Assembly: GCA_002690375.1 (NCBI GenBank)
Contig: NZEH01000026.1
Coordinates: 10,152 to 20,021, forward strand
DNA: 9,870 nucleotides
Source: Dehalococcoidales bacterium
GTDB lineage: Bacteria; Chloroflexota; Dehalococcoidia; Dehalococcoidales; ARS1013
Reading direction: 5' to 3'
Part shown: one piece after another, positions 1-6,379 of the stretch
Layout of the letters: each line of letters starts with the position of its first letter
How positions within the stretch are numbered: position 1 is the first letter of the stretch
Position numbers and translations under genes: made by a program
Notes under the pieces: generated by a model
What the model was told of the DNA's origin: nothing
The model's database searches: none
Seen by the model: only the letters and a program-made list of their open reading frames with translations

Positions 1-563
1 ACCTTGGTGCCAACAACATTAGCGATATCTCAGCCTTAGCCGACCTTACCAACTTGGGGAGCCTTAACCTTACTGACAACAACATTAGCGATATCTCAGC
101 CTTAGCCGACCTTACCAACTTGTGGAGCCTTATCCTTTCGTACAACAATATCAGCGATATCTCAGCCTTAGCCGACCTTGCCAACTTGGGGAGCCTTACC
201 CTTTCGTACAACAATATCAGCGATATCTCACCCCTAGCTGGTCTTAGCAGGCTGCAGTATCTTGAACTTGAGGACAACATCATCAGCGATATCTCACCAC
301 TGACTGGTCTTACCCACCTGAAGAATCTTACAGTTTCGCACAACAATATCAGCGATATCTCACCACTGACCGGTCTTACCCACCTGAAGAACCTTACAGT
401 TTCGTACAACAACATCAGTGACATCTCGCCACTAGTTGAGAATAGCGGGCTTTCAGCGGGGGATACTGTGTATTTGAGGGACAATCCCTTAAGCACCACA
501 TCAATTGATGACCATGTCCCTCAACTTGAGGCAAGAGGGGTTACTGTGGACCTAGTTGGGTGA
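1..563 (+). CDS. Leucine-rich-repeat protein, internalin-like, C-terminal part (5' end outside window)
   Basis: The frame is open from the first bases of the window (codons start at base 3) to TGA at 561-563, so the start lies upstream. A TTG at 54 falls inside a repeat and is not a credible start. What is seen: six complete 22-residue repeats and part of a seventh, each with the core N-N-I-S-D-I-S followed by A-L-A-D-L or P-L-x-G-L and spaced leucines, as in LRR proteins of the internalin type. The last about 45 residues leave the repeat pattern (R-D-N-P-L-S, then P-Q-L-E-A-R-G-V) and look like the capping tail that closes such solenoids. Family knowledge: these are usually secreted or surface proteins that bind other proteins. 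A signal peptide or anchor cannot be judged because the N-terminus is missing. The function and partner are unknown. It converges on mutL and is unlikely to be functionally linked to it. Confidence 0.85.
   Translation, partial: LGANNISDISALADLTNLGSLNLTDNNISDISALADLTNLWSLILSYNNISDISALADLANLGSLTLSYNNISDISPLAGLSRLQYLELEDNIISDISPLTGLTHLKNLTVSHNNISDISPLTGLTHLKNLTVSYNNISDISPLVENSGLSAGDTVYLRDNPLSTTSIDDHVPQLEARGVTVDLVG
12..437 (+). repeat. 66-bp in-frame tandem repeat array coding for LRR units
   Basis: Units begin at 12, 78, 144, 210, 276, 342 and 408, each starting AAC-AAY or a close variant followed by ATY-AGC-GAT-ATC-TCA. The period is exactly 66 bp, or 22 codons. The first 45 bases of units 1 and 2 are identical. 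Units 5 and 6 differ at only about five positions, while units 1-3 and 5-6 form two sequence groups (A-L-A-D versus P-L-T-G). This pattern points to recent duplication or gene conversion of single units. The seventh unit diverges after about 30 bases. Confidence 0.9.
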
Positions 564-600
564 TGGCAATATAGAATATTAGAAGTCAAATCTATTGCCA
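564..600. other. Inverted repeat between convergent LRR gene and mutL; possible weak bidirectional terminator
   Basis: TGGCAATA (564-571) is perfectly complementary to TATTGCCA (593-600), with a 21-base AT-rich loop. The left arm starts directly after the LRR stop codon. Pairing may extend a few bases outward with one mismatch and a G-U pair. There is no T-run after it on the plus strand. On the minus strand the hairpin is about 55 bases beyond the mutL stop, and AATTTTTATAA at 611-621 lies on the wrong side to serve as a tail. Its place between two converging genes suggests transcript ending, but the structure is weak. The rest of 601-655 holds nothing that I recognise. Confidence 0.25.
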
Positions 601-655
601 CTACCCTCTCAATTTTTATAACCACATTCCGCGGGTCCCCCAGACTCTAGAAAAA

Positions 656-2356
656 TTAAACTCTGTGGAACTCCCGCTTAAGCTCTTCTGAAGTTATGTG
701 AATTATAGTCGGTCGGCCATGGGGACAGGTATTGGGTAGGCTTACCTTTTCTAATTGTCGGATAAGCTCGCGCATCTCATCGTCGCTTAGTTTTTGTCCT
801 GCCCTCACGGCACTATGGCAAGCCATAGAGACAGTGAGCTTTTCTAAAAAATCTTTGCCTTTCGATGGCAAGTCTAGGAGTTTAGTTACCATATCCTGCC
901 AGTCTTTTTCATAAAGTAGCGCTGGCACGGTGCGCACCAAGTAGGTTCTAGCTCCAAAAGGTGAAATAGAGAAACCAAATTCAGCAAGGTCTTTGTAGTG
1001 GACTTTAAGAACCTCATCTTGTTGTGGGCTAACCTCAAATATCGCTGGTTCAAGTAGCCTTTGCATCTCTATCTCCGGCTGTGACTGCTGCGTAATCTTT
1101 TCAAAAAGGATGCGCTCGTGAGCAGCGTGTTGGTCAATAAGATATAGCCCCCGAGGCCCCTCAGCTATAATGTAGCTTGTAAGGAGTTGGCCTAAGATTC
1201 GTAGTACCGGTAGCGAGGCGGCTGGAGTTTCAGATCCAAGTGGCAGTTGAGCCGTCGGGTGGCTGACAGCGGATATTGGCAGCAGCGGTCGCCGCTTCTC
1301 TGGCTCACGGTAGATGGTGGCTACCGCCTCAATTTTGGGCACCGGCGCTAATTTAACTAGAGCCTGCCGGGCTGCTTTCTGGACAGCGGCAAACACAGCG
1401 CTCTCATCACGGAATTTTATTTCACTCTTTCTGGGGTGAATATTACTATCCATCTCTTCAGACGGCAGTGTTAGGTTAACGATAGCCACTGGATGTTTCC
1501 CAGTCATTAGAAGACCGTGATAGGCTTCTTCTAGTGCCCAAGACAGCATTCGGCTGCTTATCCAGCGGTGGTTAACAAAGAAGCTTAAGTGGCGGCGGCT
1601 GGAACGGCTTACCTCGGGTGAGCTAAGCATACCGGTTACGCTTGGTGATGAGTTAGCCACTCCCTCCGGCCACTGCCGGTCACTGCTTATTTCCAGCATA
1701 TTCTTGGCTACTTCTAGACCGTGGACTTGGATGACGCTATCTAGTAAATGACCACTGCCTGCAGTTCTCAAAGTCGTCCGGCCATCAATGGACAGAGTGA
1801 ACTTGACCTCGGGGAAAGCTAGAGCATATTGGCTGGCAACATTGGCAATATGGCTATGCTCGGTAGCCTGAGACTTGAGGAATTTTAGTCTTGCCGGCAG
1901 GCTGTGGAAGAGACTCCGTACTGTAACCGTAGTCCCTCGGGACCGTCCCTGACTTGTCTGACTAGTAACTAGGCCGTCTCTTATAGACAGGTAACTACCC
2001 GTTGGCTCATCAGTAGCCGAGGTAACAATATCAACCTCGGCTACGGCAGCTATGCTGGGTAGTGCCTCGCCGCGAAAGCCAAGGCTATTAGTAGATTGCA
2101 GGTCGGAAATACTACTTATCTTACTGGTAGCATGCCGTTCAAAAGCAAGCCCAACTTCTGCTGTTGGAATACCACTGCCATTATCGGTTACTCGGATTAG
2201 GCTTGCCCCACCACCCTTAACCTCAATAGAAATCTGGCTTGATGAGGCATCCAGTGAATTCTCAACCAGCTCTTTTACTACCGAGGCTGGTCTTTCCACC
2301 ACTTCACCGGCGGCAATCTGGGAGGCCAATTCTCTATCTAAAATCTTAATGGGCAT
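656..2356 (-). CDS. mutL: DNA mismatch repair protein MutL, endonuclease type
   Basis: MutL links mismatch recognition by MutS to strand removal. The 566 residues show the GHKL ATPase in order: K-E-L-V-E-N with catalytic Glu29 and Asn33, D-N-G-S-G-I (58-63), H-A-T-S-K-I (75-80), G-F-R-G-E-A-L (93-99), and the lysine loop N-I-H-P-R-K (Lys310). After a short linker (about 340-385) comes the C-terminal domain with D-Q-H-A-A-H-E-R-I-L-F-E (408-419), the metal-binding motif of MutL proteins that nick DNA themselves, plus A-C-H-S-A-V-R-A (512-519) and C-P-H-G-R-P (544-549). It therefore should have latent nickase activity, as expected in bacteria without MutH. The length is slightly below the usual 600-650 because the linker is short. 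The ATG is 3 bases past the pcrA stop, with only a weak GGA-type binding site, so translational coupling is likely. No mutS is in the window. Confidence 0.96.
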   Translation of the reverse strand: MPIKILDRELASQIAAGEVVERPASVVKELVENSLDASSSQISIEVKGGGASLIRVTDNGSGIPTAEVGLAFERHATSKISSISDLQSTNSLGFRGEALPSIAAVAEVDIVTSATDEPTGSYLSIRDGLVTSQTSQGRSRGTTVTVRSLFHSLPARLKFLKSQATEHSHIANVASQYALAFPEVKFTLSIDGRTTLRTAGSGHLLDSVIQVHGLEVAKNMLEISSDRQWPEGVANSSPSVTGMLSSPEVSRSSRRHLSFFVNHRWISSRMLSWALEEAYHGLLMTGKHPVAIVNLTLPSEEMDSNIHPRKSEIKFRDESAVFAAVQKAARQALVKLAPVPKIEAVATIYREPEKRRPLLPISAVSHPTAQLPLGSETPAASLPVLRILGQLLTSYIIAEGPRGLYLIDQHAAHERILFEKITQQSQPEIEMQRLLEPAIFEVSPQQDEVLKVHYKDLAEFGFSISPFGARTYLVRTVPALLYEKDWQDMVTKLLDLPSKGKDFLEKLTVSMACHSAVRAGQKLSDDEMRELIRQLEKVSLPNTCPHGRPTIIHITSEELKREFHRV

Positions 2357-2359
2357 AGT

Positions 2360-4594
2360 TTATTCCAGCTTCTCCAAATGGGCAAAGCTTAAAAGGAGCT
2401 TTTTAACTCCCACTCCCCTAAAGGCGACTACCACCTCGTTATCGTCAGTTACCGGCCGAGAGCTTATTACCAGCCCTTCACCAAAGTGGGCATGGCGAAC
2501 GTGGTCACCAGCTTCCAAGTCAGGAATGGAGATAGTACCGGTGGGGGCAAAAGTATCAGTCGGAGTACTATCCCAGGAATAGGAGCGGCTCGCCATCTGG
2601 TTCTCTTGCTCCAATTGTACCCCAGTATTCGAAATTAAATGGCGGGGTATATCTTCTAAGAATCGTGATGAGCTATTTACGGTACTTAAGCCCATCAGAC
2701 GGCGGCGAAAGGCATGGACTAGGTACACCCTATGCTTGGCTCTGGTGATGCCGACATAACAAAGTCGTCGCTCCTCCTCCATCTGTTCCGGGTTATCAAA
2801 TGACCTAAAGTGTGGCAGAATCCCCTCTTCCAGCCCAACAATAAATACCACTGGAAATTCTAAGCCCTTAGCTTGATGAAGCGTAATCAGGGTTACTGCA
2901 TTAGTACTTTCATTAAGTCCATCAACATCAGATACTAACGTTACTCCTTCTAGAAAGGCAGTCAGCCCCTCCCTGGGGTTTAAGTCGCTATACTGGCTAG
3001 CGACACTGCCAAGCTCAAGGATATTATCCCAGCGCTCCTCCCCATCCACCTCTTTTAGTAGATACTCCCTGTAGCCTAGATTCTTTATCACCAGACTAAA
3101 CAGTTCAGCCAGATTAAGCTTATTACTGTGGGTAGTAAGTTCTTTCAACAAGTCAAAAAACTCAGCCAGTGCTCTAACGGTGCGAGAGCTAAACGGCGGC
3201 TTATTACTTTCGGATTTATTGTCATTAGATAAAGAGATAAGTCTTAAGGCCTCGTATAGCGACACTCCTTTAGACTTTGCCCAACTGGATAGTTCGCTTA
3301 GGCTGCGCTTGCCTATGCCGCGCTGGGGAACATTGATGACCCTTAACAGGCTAATGCTGTCATGGGTATTCTGAATAAGCTTAAGATAAGTAATAATGTC
3401 TTTAACCTCTCGTCGTTCATAGAAGCGAGTGCCACCCACCAGTTTATAGGGCGTCTCGTAGTGGATAAAGGCTTCCTCAATGGCTCTTGACTGAGCATTG
3501 GTGCGATACATCACGGCACAGTCAGAAAGACTGGCTTTACCACTCTCCACCAGGTGGCTAACTTCACTGACTACAAACTGAGCTTCTTCTTGCTCATTAT
3601 AGGTTTCAGCAACTGTAGTTAGTTCGCCGGGCTCATTATCAGTCCATAGCTTCTTGGGCTGGCGCTGTCCATTACCTGAGATTATATAGGATGCTGTCTC
3701 CAGAACCCTTTTAGTTGAGCGGTAGTTCTGCTCCAATAGCACTACTTTAGTATCGGGATAACCCTTCTCAAAATTAATAATGTTACGCATGTCAGCAGAG
3801 CGCCACGAGTAGATTGATTGGTCAGGGTCGCCAACGACACATATATTGCGATACTTTCCCGATAGTTGCTTTACCAGTTCATACTGGGTAACGTTGGTAT
3901 CCTGAAACTCGTCCACCATAATGTGGCGGTATCTTTTCTGGTATTTAGCTAGGACCTCAGGGTGGTCCCTAAATAGCTTAACGACCTGCATCAGCAGGTC
4001 GTCAAAATCAAGGGTGCTATTTTCAGTCAGTAGCTGCTGGTAGCGCTCGTAGACCCTGCCTATTACCTCATCAAAATAGCTGGTGGCCCGCTCGATATAA
4101 TTCTTGGGCGTTAACATCTGACTCTTTGCAGCAGAAATGCCTGAATGAATTGCGGACGGGGTATACTGTTTGGGGTCAAGTCCCGTATCTTGGGTAGCCT
4201 GCTTTACTAGCTTGAGTTGGTCTCCCTTATCATAGATAGTAAAGCCGGGGTTAATACCTATAGCCCGCCCATCTCGGCGCAGGATACGGGCGCAAATAGC
4301 GTGAAAGGTACCCACCGTAATCTGGCCCCGCATACTCCAAGTAAGTAGTGGAGCGGCAGGGTTCTTTTTACCTTTTCCGAATAAACGGGACTCCATCTCC
4401 CGCGCCGCTTTATTGGTAAAGGTAACGGCCATGATGTGGCGGGGACTGATGCCACAAATTTTGATGAGATAAGCAATACGATGGGTAATAACCCTAGTTT
4501 TGCCACTACCGGGGCCAGCTAGAATTAAAACCGGACCGCTCACCTGCTCTACAGCTTCCCTTTGTGCTGGGTTAAGCTTTTCTAAAATATCCAT
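2360..4594 (-). CDS. pcrA: ATP-dependent 3'-5' DNA helicase of the UvrD/PcrA family
   Basis: This is a superfamily 1A helicase of 744 residues, a normal length. Motifs seen in order: Walker A G-P-G-S-G-K-T-R (27-34), Ia T-F-T-N-K-A-A (58-64), T-F-H-A (96-99), Walker B D-E-F-Q-D (228-232), III G-D-P-D-Q-S-I-Y-S-W-R (255-265), IV Q-N-Y-R-S (289-293), V T-L-H-Q-A-K-G-L-E (571-579), and VI Y-V-G-I-T-R-A-K (613-620). The C-terminus (about 695-744, V-R-H-A-H-F-G-E-G then G-V-K-K-L-L-L-S-F) is the Tudor-like domain found in PcrA/UvrD, which in studied relatives contacts RNA polymerase. Family roles are nucleotide excision repair, removal of RecA filaments, transcription-replication conflict repair and, in some bacteria, mismatch repair. 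It is transcribed ahead of mutL in what appears to be a two-gene unit. UvrD and PcrA cannot be told apart by sequence alone here. The start M-D-I-L-E-K-L-N-P-A-Q is standard for the family, but no Shine-Dalgarno precedes it. Confidence 0.96.
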   Translation of the reverse strand: MDILEKLNPAQREAVEQVSGPVLILAGPGSGKTRVITHRIAYLIKICGISPRHIMAVTFTNKAAREMESRLFGKGKKNPAAPLLTWSMRGQITVGTFHAICARILRRDGRAIGINPGFTIYDKGDQLKLVKQATQDTGLDPKQYTPSAIHSGISAAKSQMLTPKNYIERATSYFDEVIGRVYERYQQLLTENSTLDFDDLLMQVVKLFRDHPEVLAKYQKRYRHIMVDEFQDTNVTQYELVKQLSGKYRNICVVGDPDQSIYSWRSADMRNIINFEKGYPDTKVVLLEQNYRSTKRVLETASYIISGNGQRQPKKLWTDNEPGELTTVAETYNEQEEAQFVVSEVSHLVESGKASLSDCAVMYRTNAQSRAIEEAFIHYETPYKLVGGTRFYERREVKDIITYLKLIQNTHDSISLLRVINVPQRGIGKRSLSELSSWAKSKGVSLYEALRLISLSNDNKSESNKPPFSSRTVRALAEFFDLLKELTTHSNKLNLAELFSLVIKNLGYREYLLKEVDGEERWDNILELGSVASQYSDLNPREGLTAFLEGVTLVSDVDGLNESTNAVTLITLHQAKGLEFPVVFIVGLEEGILPHFRSFDNPEQMEEERRLCYVGITRAKHRVYLVHAFRRRLMGLSTVNSSSRFLEDIPRHLISNTGVQLEQENQMASRSYSWDSTPTDTFAPTGTISIPDLEAGDHVRHAHFGEGLVISSRPVTDDNEVVVAFRGVGVKKLLLSFAHLEKLE

Positions 4595-4603
4595 TTATAA
4601 CTA

Positions 4604-4612
4604 ATTATAACA
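4604..4612 (-). promoter_or_regulatory. Probable pcrA-mutL promoter, extended -10
   Basis: On the minus strand TGTTATAAT is a perfect extended -10 element (TG, one base, TATAAT). The -35 region at proper spacing (near 4627-4632, TGATTA) is poor, as is often seen with extended -10 promoters. The end of the hexamer is only 9 bases from the pcrA ATG, so transcription would begin at or within a few bases of the start codon. A second minus-strand possibility is TTGACA at 4689-4684 with a weak AATACA at 4666-4661, giving a leader of about 60 bases. Confidence 0.5.
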
Positions 4613-4682
4613 TTTTAAGGCTGAGGTAATCATTGTTATTAGTTATTTGAGGTTAAGGTTTGTATTTGGCTGATATTAAGTA

Positions 4683-4711
4683 TTGTCAAAATTTTTTTCA
4701 TGTGGTATAAT
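4683..4711 (+). promoter_or_regulatory. Promoter of the pyrimidine operon
   Basis: TTGTCA (4683-4688), a 17-bp spacer and TATAAT (4706-4711) make a near-consensus housekeeping promoter. A TG at 4703-4704 adds an extended -10. The spacer contains a T-run (4692-4698). The expected transcription start is around 4718, giving a leader of about 105 bases before pyrR. This is just long enough for the three RNA structures listed below. Confidence 0.8.
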
Positions 4712-4741
4712 CCAAGTAAGTTAAAGTAGAATAAGATTATA

Positions 4742-4773
4742 CCTTTAAGCTAGTCCAGTGAGGCTGGTAAGGG
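4742..4773 (+). promoter_or_regulatory. PyrR-binding RNA hairpin (anti-antiterminator)
   Basis: AGTCCAGTGAGGCT at 4752-4765 matches the known PyrR-binding loop consensus ARUCCNGNGAGGYU at every position. It is held in a hairpin: lower stem 4742-4747 with 4768-4773 (six pairs including one U-G), an unpaired purine pair AG at 4748-4749 on the 5' side, then an upper stem 4750-4753 with 4764-4767. CC (4755-4756) pairs with GG (4762-4763) and closes the loop. A purine-rich 5' internal bulge below the loop is a feature of characterised PyrR sites. By family knowledge, PyrR bound to UMP stabilises this form, which removes 4762-4773 from the competing antiterminator. Confidence 0.88.
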
Positions 4774-4802
4774 AAATAAGTTAGCAGGACCTCTTGCCAG
4801 CC
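4762..4802 (+). promoter_or_regulatory. Antiterminator stem of the pyr leader
   Basis: Bases 4762-4773 (GGCTGGTAAGGG) can pair with 4791-4802 (CTCTTGCCAGCC) to give a 12-bp stem with two G-U pairs and a 17-base loop. It uses the 3' half of the PyrR-binding hairpin and the 5' arm of the terminator, so it excludes both. This is the state expected when UMP is low and PyrR is not bound. The call rests on manual base pairing, not on folding energies. Confidence 0.78.
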
Positions 4803-4821
4803 AAGGTAAGGGGTTATTTTT
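4790..4821 (+). terminator. Attenuator hairpin that also covers the pyrR ribosome binding site
   Basis: CCTCTTGCC (4790-4798) pairs with GGTAAGGGG (4805-4813), giving nine pairs with two G-U and a 6-base loop AGCCAA. The T-rich stretch TTATTTTT (4814-4821) follows at once, and the pyrR ATG comes directly after it. This has the form of an intrinsic terminator. The 3' arm contains AAGGGG (4808-4813), which is the pyrR Shine-Dalgarno at 8 bases from the ATG. The same fold would therefore block ribosome entry on any message that reads through. The T-run is interrupted by one A, so termination could be partial. Confidence 0.75.
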
Positions 4822-5388
4822 ATGGCTAAAAAAATTATAATGACCGCTTCTGACATTAGGCGGACTCTGGCTCGCATTGCTCATGAAATCATTGAGTTTA
4901 ATAAATCTACCGAACACCTAGTTCTGGTTGGCATGCGCACTCGTGGTGTGCCACTGGCTAAGAGGCTAGCCGCCAATATAGCAGATTTTGAGGGGGCAAA
5001 AATAGCGGTTGGTGCTTTAGACTTCAGTCTCTATAGAGACGACCTTAGTTCACTTGGCCTTCAACCAATTGTCAAAAGCACCGATATTCCGATAAGTATT
5101 GCAAACAGAGTAATTGTCTTAGTTGATGATGTTCTCTACACCGGACGTAGTACCCGTGCCGCAATGAATGCCATTATTGACTTGGGACGCCCACAGTTTA
5201 TCCAACTAGCGGTGCTTATTGACCGCGGTCACCGTGAGCTTCCGATACGAGCTGACTATGTCGGCAAGAATATGCCTAGCTCAAGGTATGAGGAGATACA
5301 GGTCAAGCTTAGGGAAACCGATGGCGTAGATGAGGTAGCCATCATTCCCACACCGCTGGCTAAGGAGGAAAATCATGAGAGAAGTTAA
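4822..5388 (+). CDS. pyrR: Bifunctional pyr operon regulator / uracil phosphoribosyltransferase PyrR
   Basis: PyrR binds the pyr leader RNA when UMP is high and lowers operon expression. Many members also convert uracil plus PRPP to UMP. The 188 residues (typical about 180) have the phosphoribosyltransferase type I fold. The PRPP loop [13 protein letters not shown] lies at about 99-111, with the acidic pair Asp102-Asp103. The signature [19 protein letters not shown] (132-150) separates PyrR from ordinary uracil or adenine phosphoribosyltransferases. Basic residues in the N-terminal half (R38-T-R-G) and after the PRPP loop fit an RNA-binding face. The gene is first in the operon and directly behind a matching RNA target, which supports autoregulation. 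It overlaps pyrB by 14 bases. The start is set by AAGGGG at 8 bases spacing and by the normal length. Confidence 0.96.
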   Translation: MAKKIIMTASDIRRTLARIAHEIIEFNKSTEHLVLVGMRTRGVPLAKRLAANIADFEGAKIAVGALDFSLYRDDLSSLGLQPIVKSTDIPISIANRVIVLVDDVLYTGRSTRAAMNAIIDLGRPQFIQLAVLIDRGHRELPIRADYVGKNMPSSRYEEIQVKLRETDGVDEVAIIPTPLAKEENHERS

Positions 5389-6379
5389 GCAAAAGGATGA
5401 ACTGGCGGAAGAAGTAAAACCAGAAACATTAGCGACAACTCCACTGTGGCAACACCGCCATATACTTGATCTTGATGATTTTACCTCTGCAGAGATAGAG
5501 CTTGTTCTTAAAACAGCTGACGCCATGAAGGAAGTGCTGTCCCGGCCGATTAAAAAGGTACCTACCCTCCGCGGTAAGACAGTGATTACCCTGTTCTATG
5601 AGCCTAGCACCCGTACCCGCTCATCCTTTGAGTTGGCAGCCAAGAATTTGAGTGCTGATGTGATAAGCTTGAACGCTCAAACAAGTAGCTCCGTCAAGGG
5701 TGAATCTCTGGTTAGTGTCCTTGGGACACTTGAAGCATTGGGGGCAGATGTAGTGGTCATGCGGCACTTTCATTCGGGAGCTCCCTACATCGCTGCTAGG
5801 TATATGCGGGCAAATATGGTCAATGCTGGTGATGGCTGGCATGCCCACCCTACTCAGGCACTGCTTGACCTCTACACTATCCGCGAGCATAAGAAAAGCT
5901 TCAAGGGGCTAAAGGTGGTCATAATTGGCGATATTAAGCACAGCCGTGTGGCTCGTTCCAATATCTGGGGACTAACTACTATGGGAGCCGAGGTGAGCGT
6001 GTGCTGTCCTTTTACCCTTTTACCCGCTGGTCTAGATGTAGCACAGCATCACTTTCCCAAGGTTAATATTGAGCCTGAAATTGAGTCAACTCTTCGTGGA
6101 GCCGATGTGGTTATGACATTACGCTTGCAACTGGAAAGACAGCAAAGCGGATTATTACCTAGCATCCGTGAGTATGTAAAGCTATATCAGCTTACCGAGG
6201 CTAGGCTGGCTAATGCTAAGGCTGACGCTATAGTTCTTCATCCCGGTCCGGTAAATCGGGACATTGAAATTTCTTCAGCCGTAGCTCAAGGTCCACAATC
6301 AGTCATAAATGAGCAGATAACAAATGGGGTAGCGGTGCGCATGGCTTTACTTTATCTACTAGCCGGGGGTAACAGATGA
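5375..6379 (+). CDS. pyrB: Aspartate carbamoyltransferase catalytic subunit
   Basis: The enzyme joins carbamoyl phosphate and aspartate to N-carbamoyl-aspartate in the cytoplasm. Seen in 334 residues: S-T-R-T-R (78-82), the carbamoyl-phosphate loop, then S-S-V-K-G-E-S (105-111) with Lys108, M-R-H (129-131), [10 protein letters not shown] (152-161), [12 protein letters not shown] (185-196), the aspartate-binding L-R-L-Q (249-252), and H-P-G-P-V-N-R (289-295). The G-D-I-K-H-S-R and H-P-x-P-V-N-R forms resemble the Bacillus-type trimeric enzyme, which works without a regulatory subunit. No pyrI gene follows. About 28 hydrophilic, charged residues precede the core and are longer than usual. A strong site, AAGGAGG at 5362-5368 and 6 bases before the ATG, supports this start. 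The start overlaps the end of pyrR, and the stop shares ATGA with pyrC. Confidence 0.96.
   Translation: MREVKQKDELAEEVKPETLATTPLWQHRHILDLDDFTSAEIELVLKTADAMKEVLSRPIKKVPTLRGKTVITLFYEPSTRTRSSFELAAKNLSADVISLNAQTSSSVKGESLVSVLGTLEALGADVVVMRHFHSGAPYIAARYMRANMVNAGDGWHAHPTQALLDLYTIREHKKSFKGLKVVIIGDIKHSRVARSNIWGLTTMGAEVSVCCPFTLLPAGLDVAQHHFPKVNIEPEIESTLRGADVVMTLRLQLERQQSGLLPSIREYVKLYQLTEARLANAKADAIVLHPGPVNRDIEISSAVAQGPQSVINEQITNGVAVRMALLYLLAGGNR

Noticed and set aside
12..437. Regular 66-bp repeats as a CRISPR array
   Set aside because: There is no alternation of constant repeats with unique spacers. The whole period is translated in frame as LRR units.
601..655. GGGTCCC region as a mutL terminator
   Set aside because: The arms meet at the centre with no room for a loop, and there is no T-run in the right place on the minus strand.
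2052..2582. Open frame of 176 codons on the plus strand, opposite mutL and the end of pcrA
   Set aside because: It lies antisense to two conserved genes, spans their junction, has a low-complexity Ser/Thr/Pro-rich translation with no recognisable domain, and has no convincing ribosome site. It is a shadow of codon bias.
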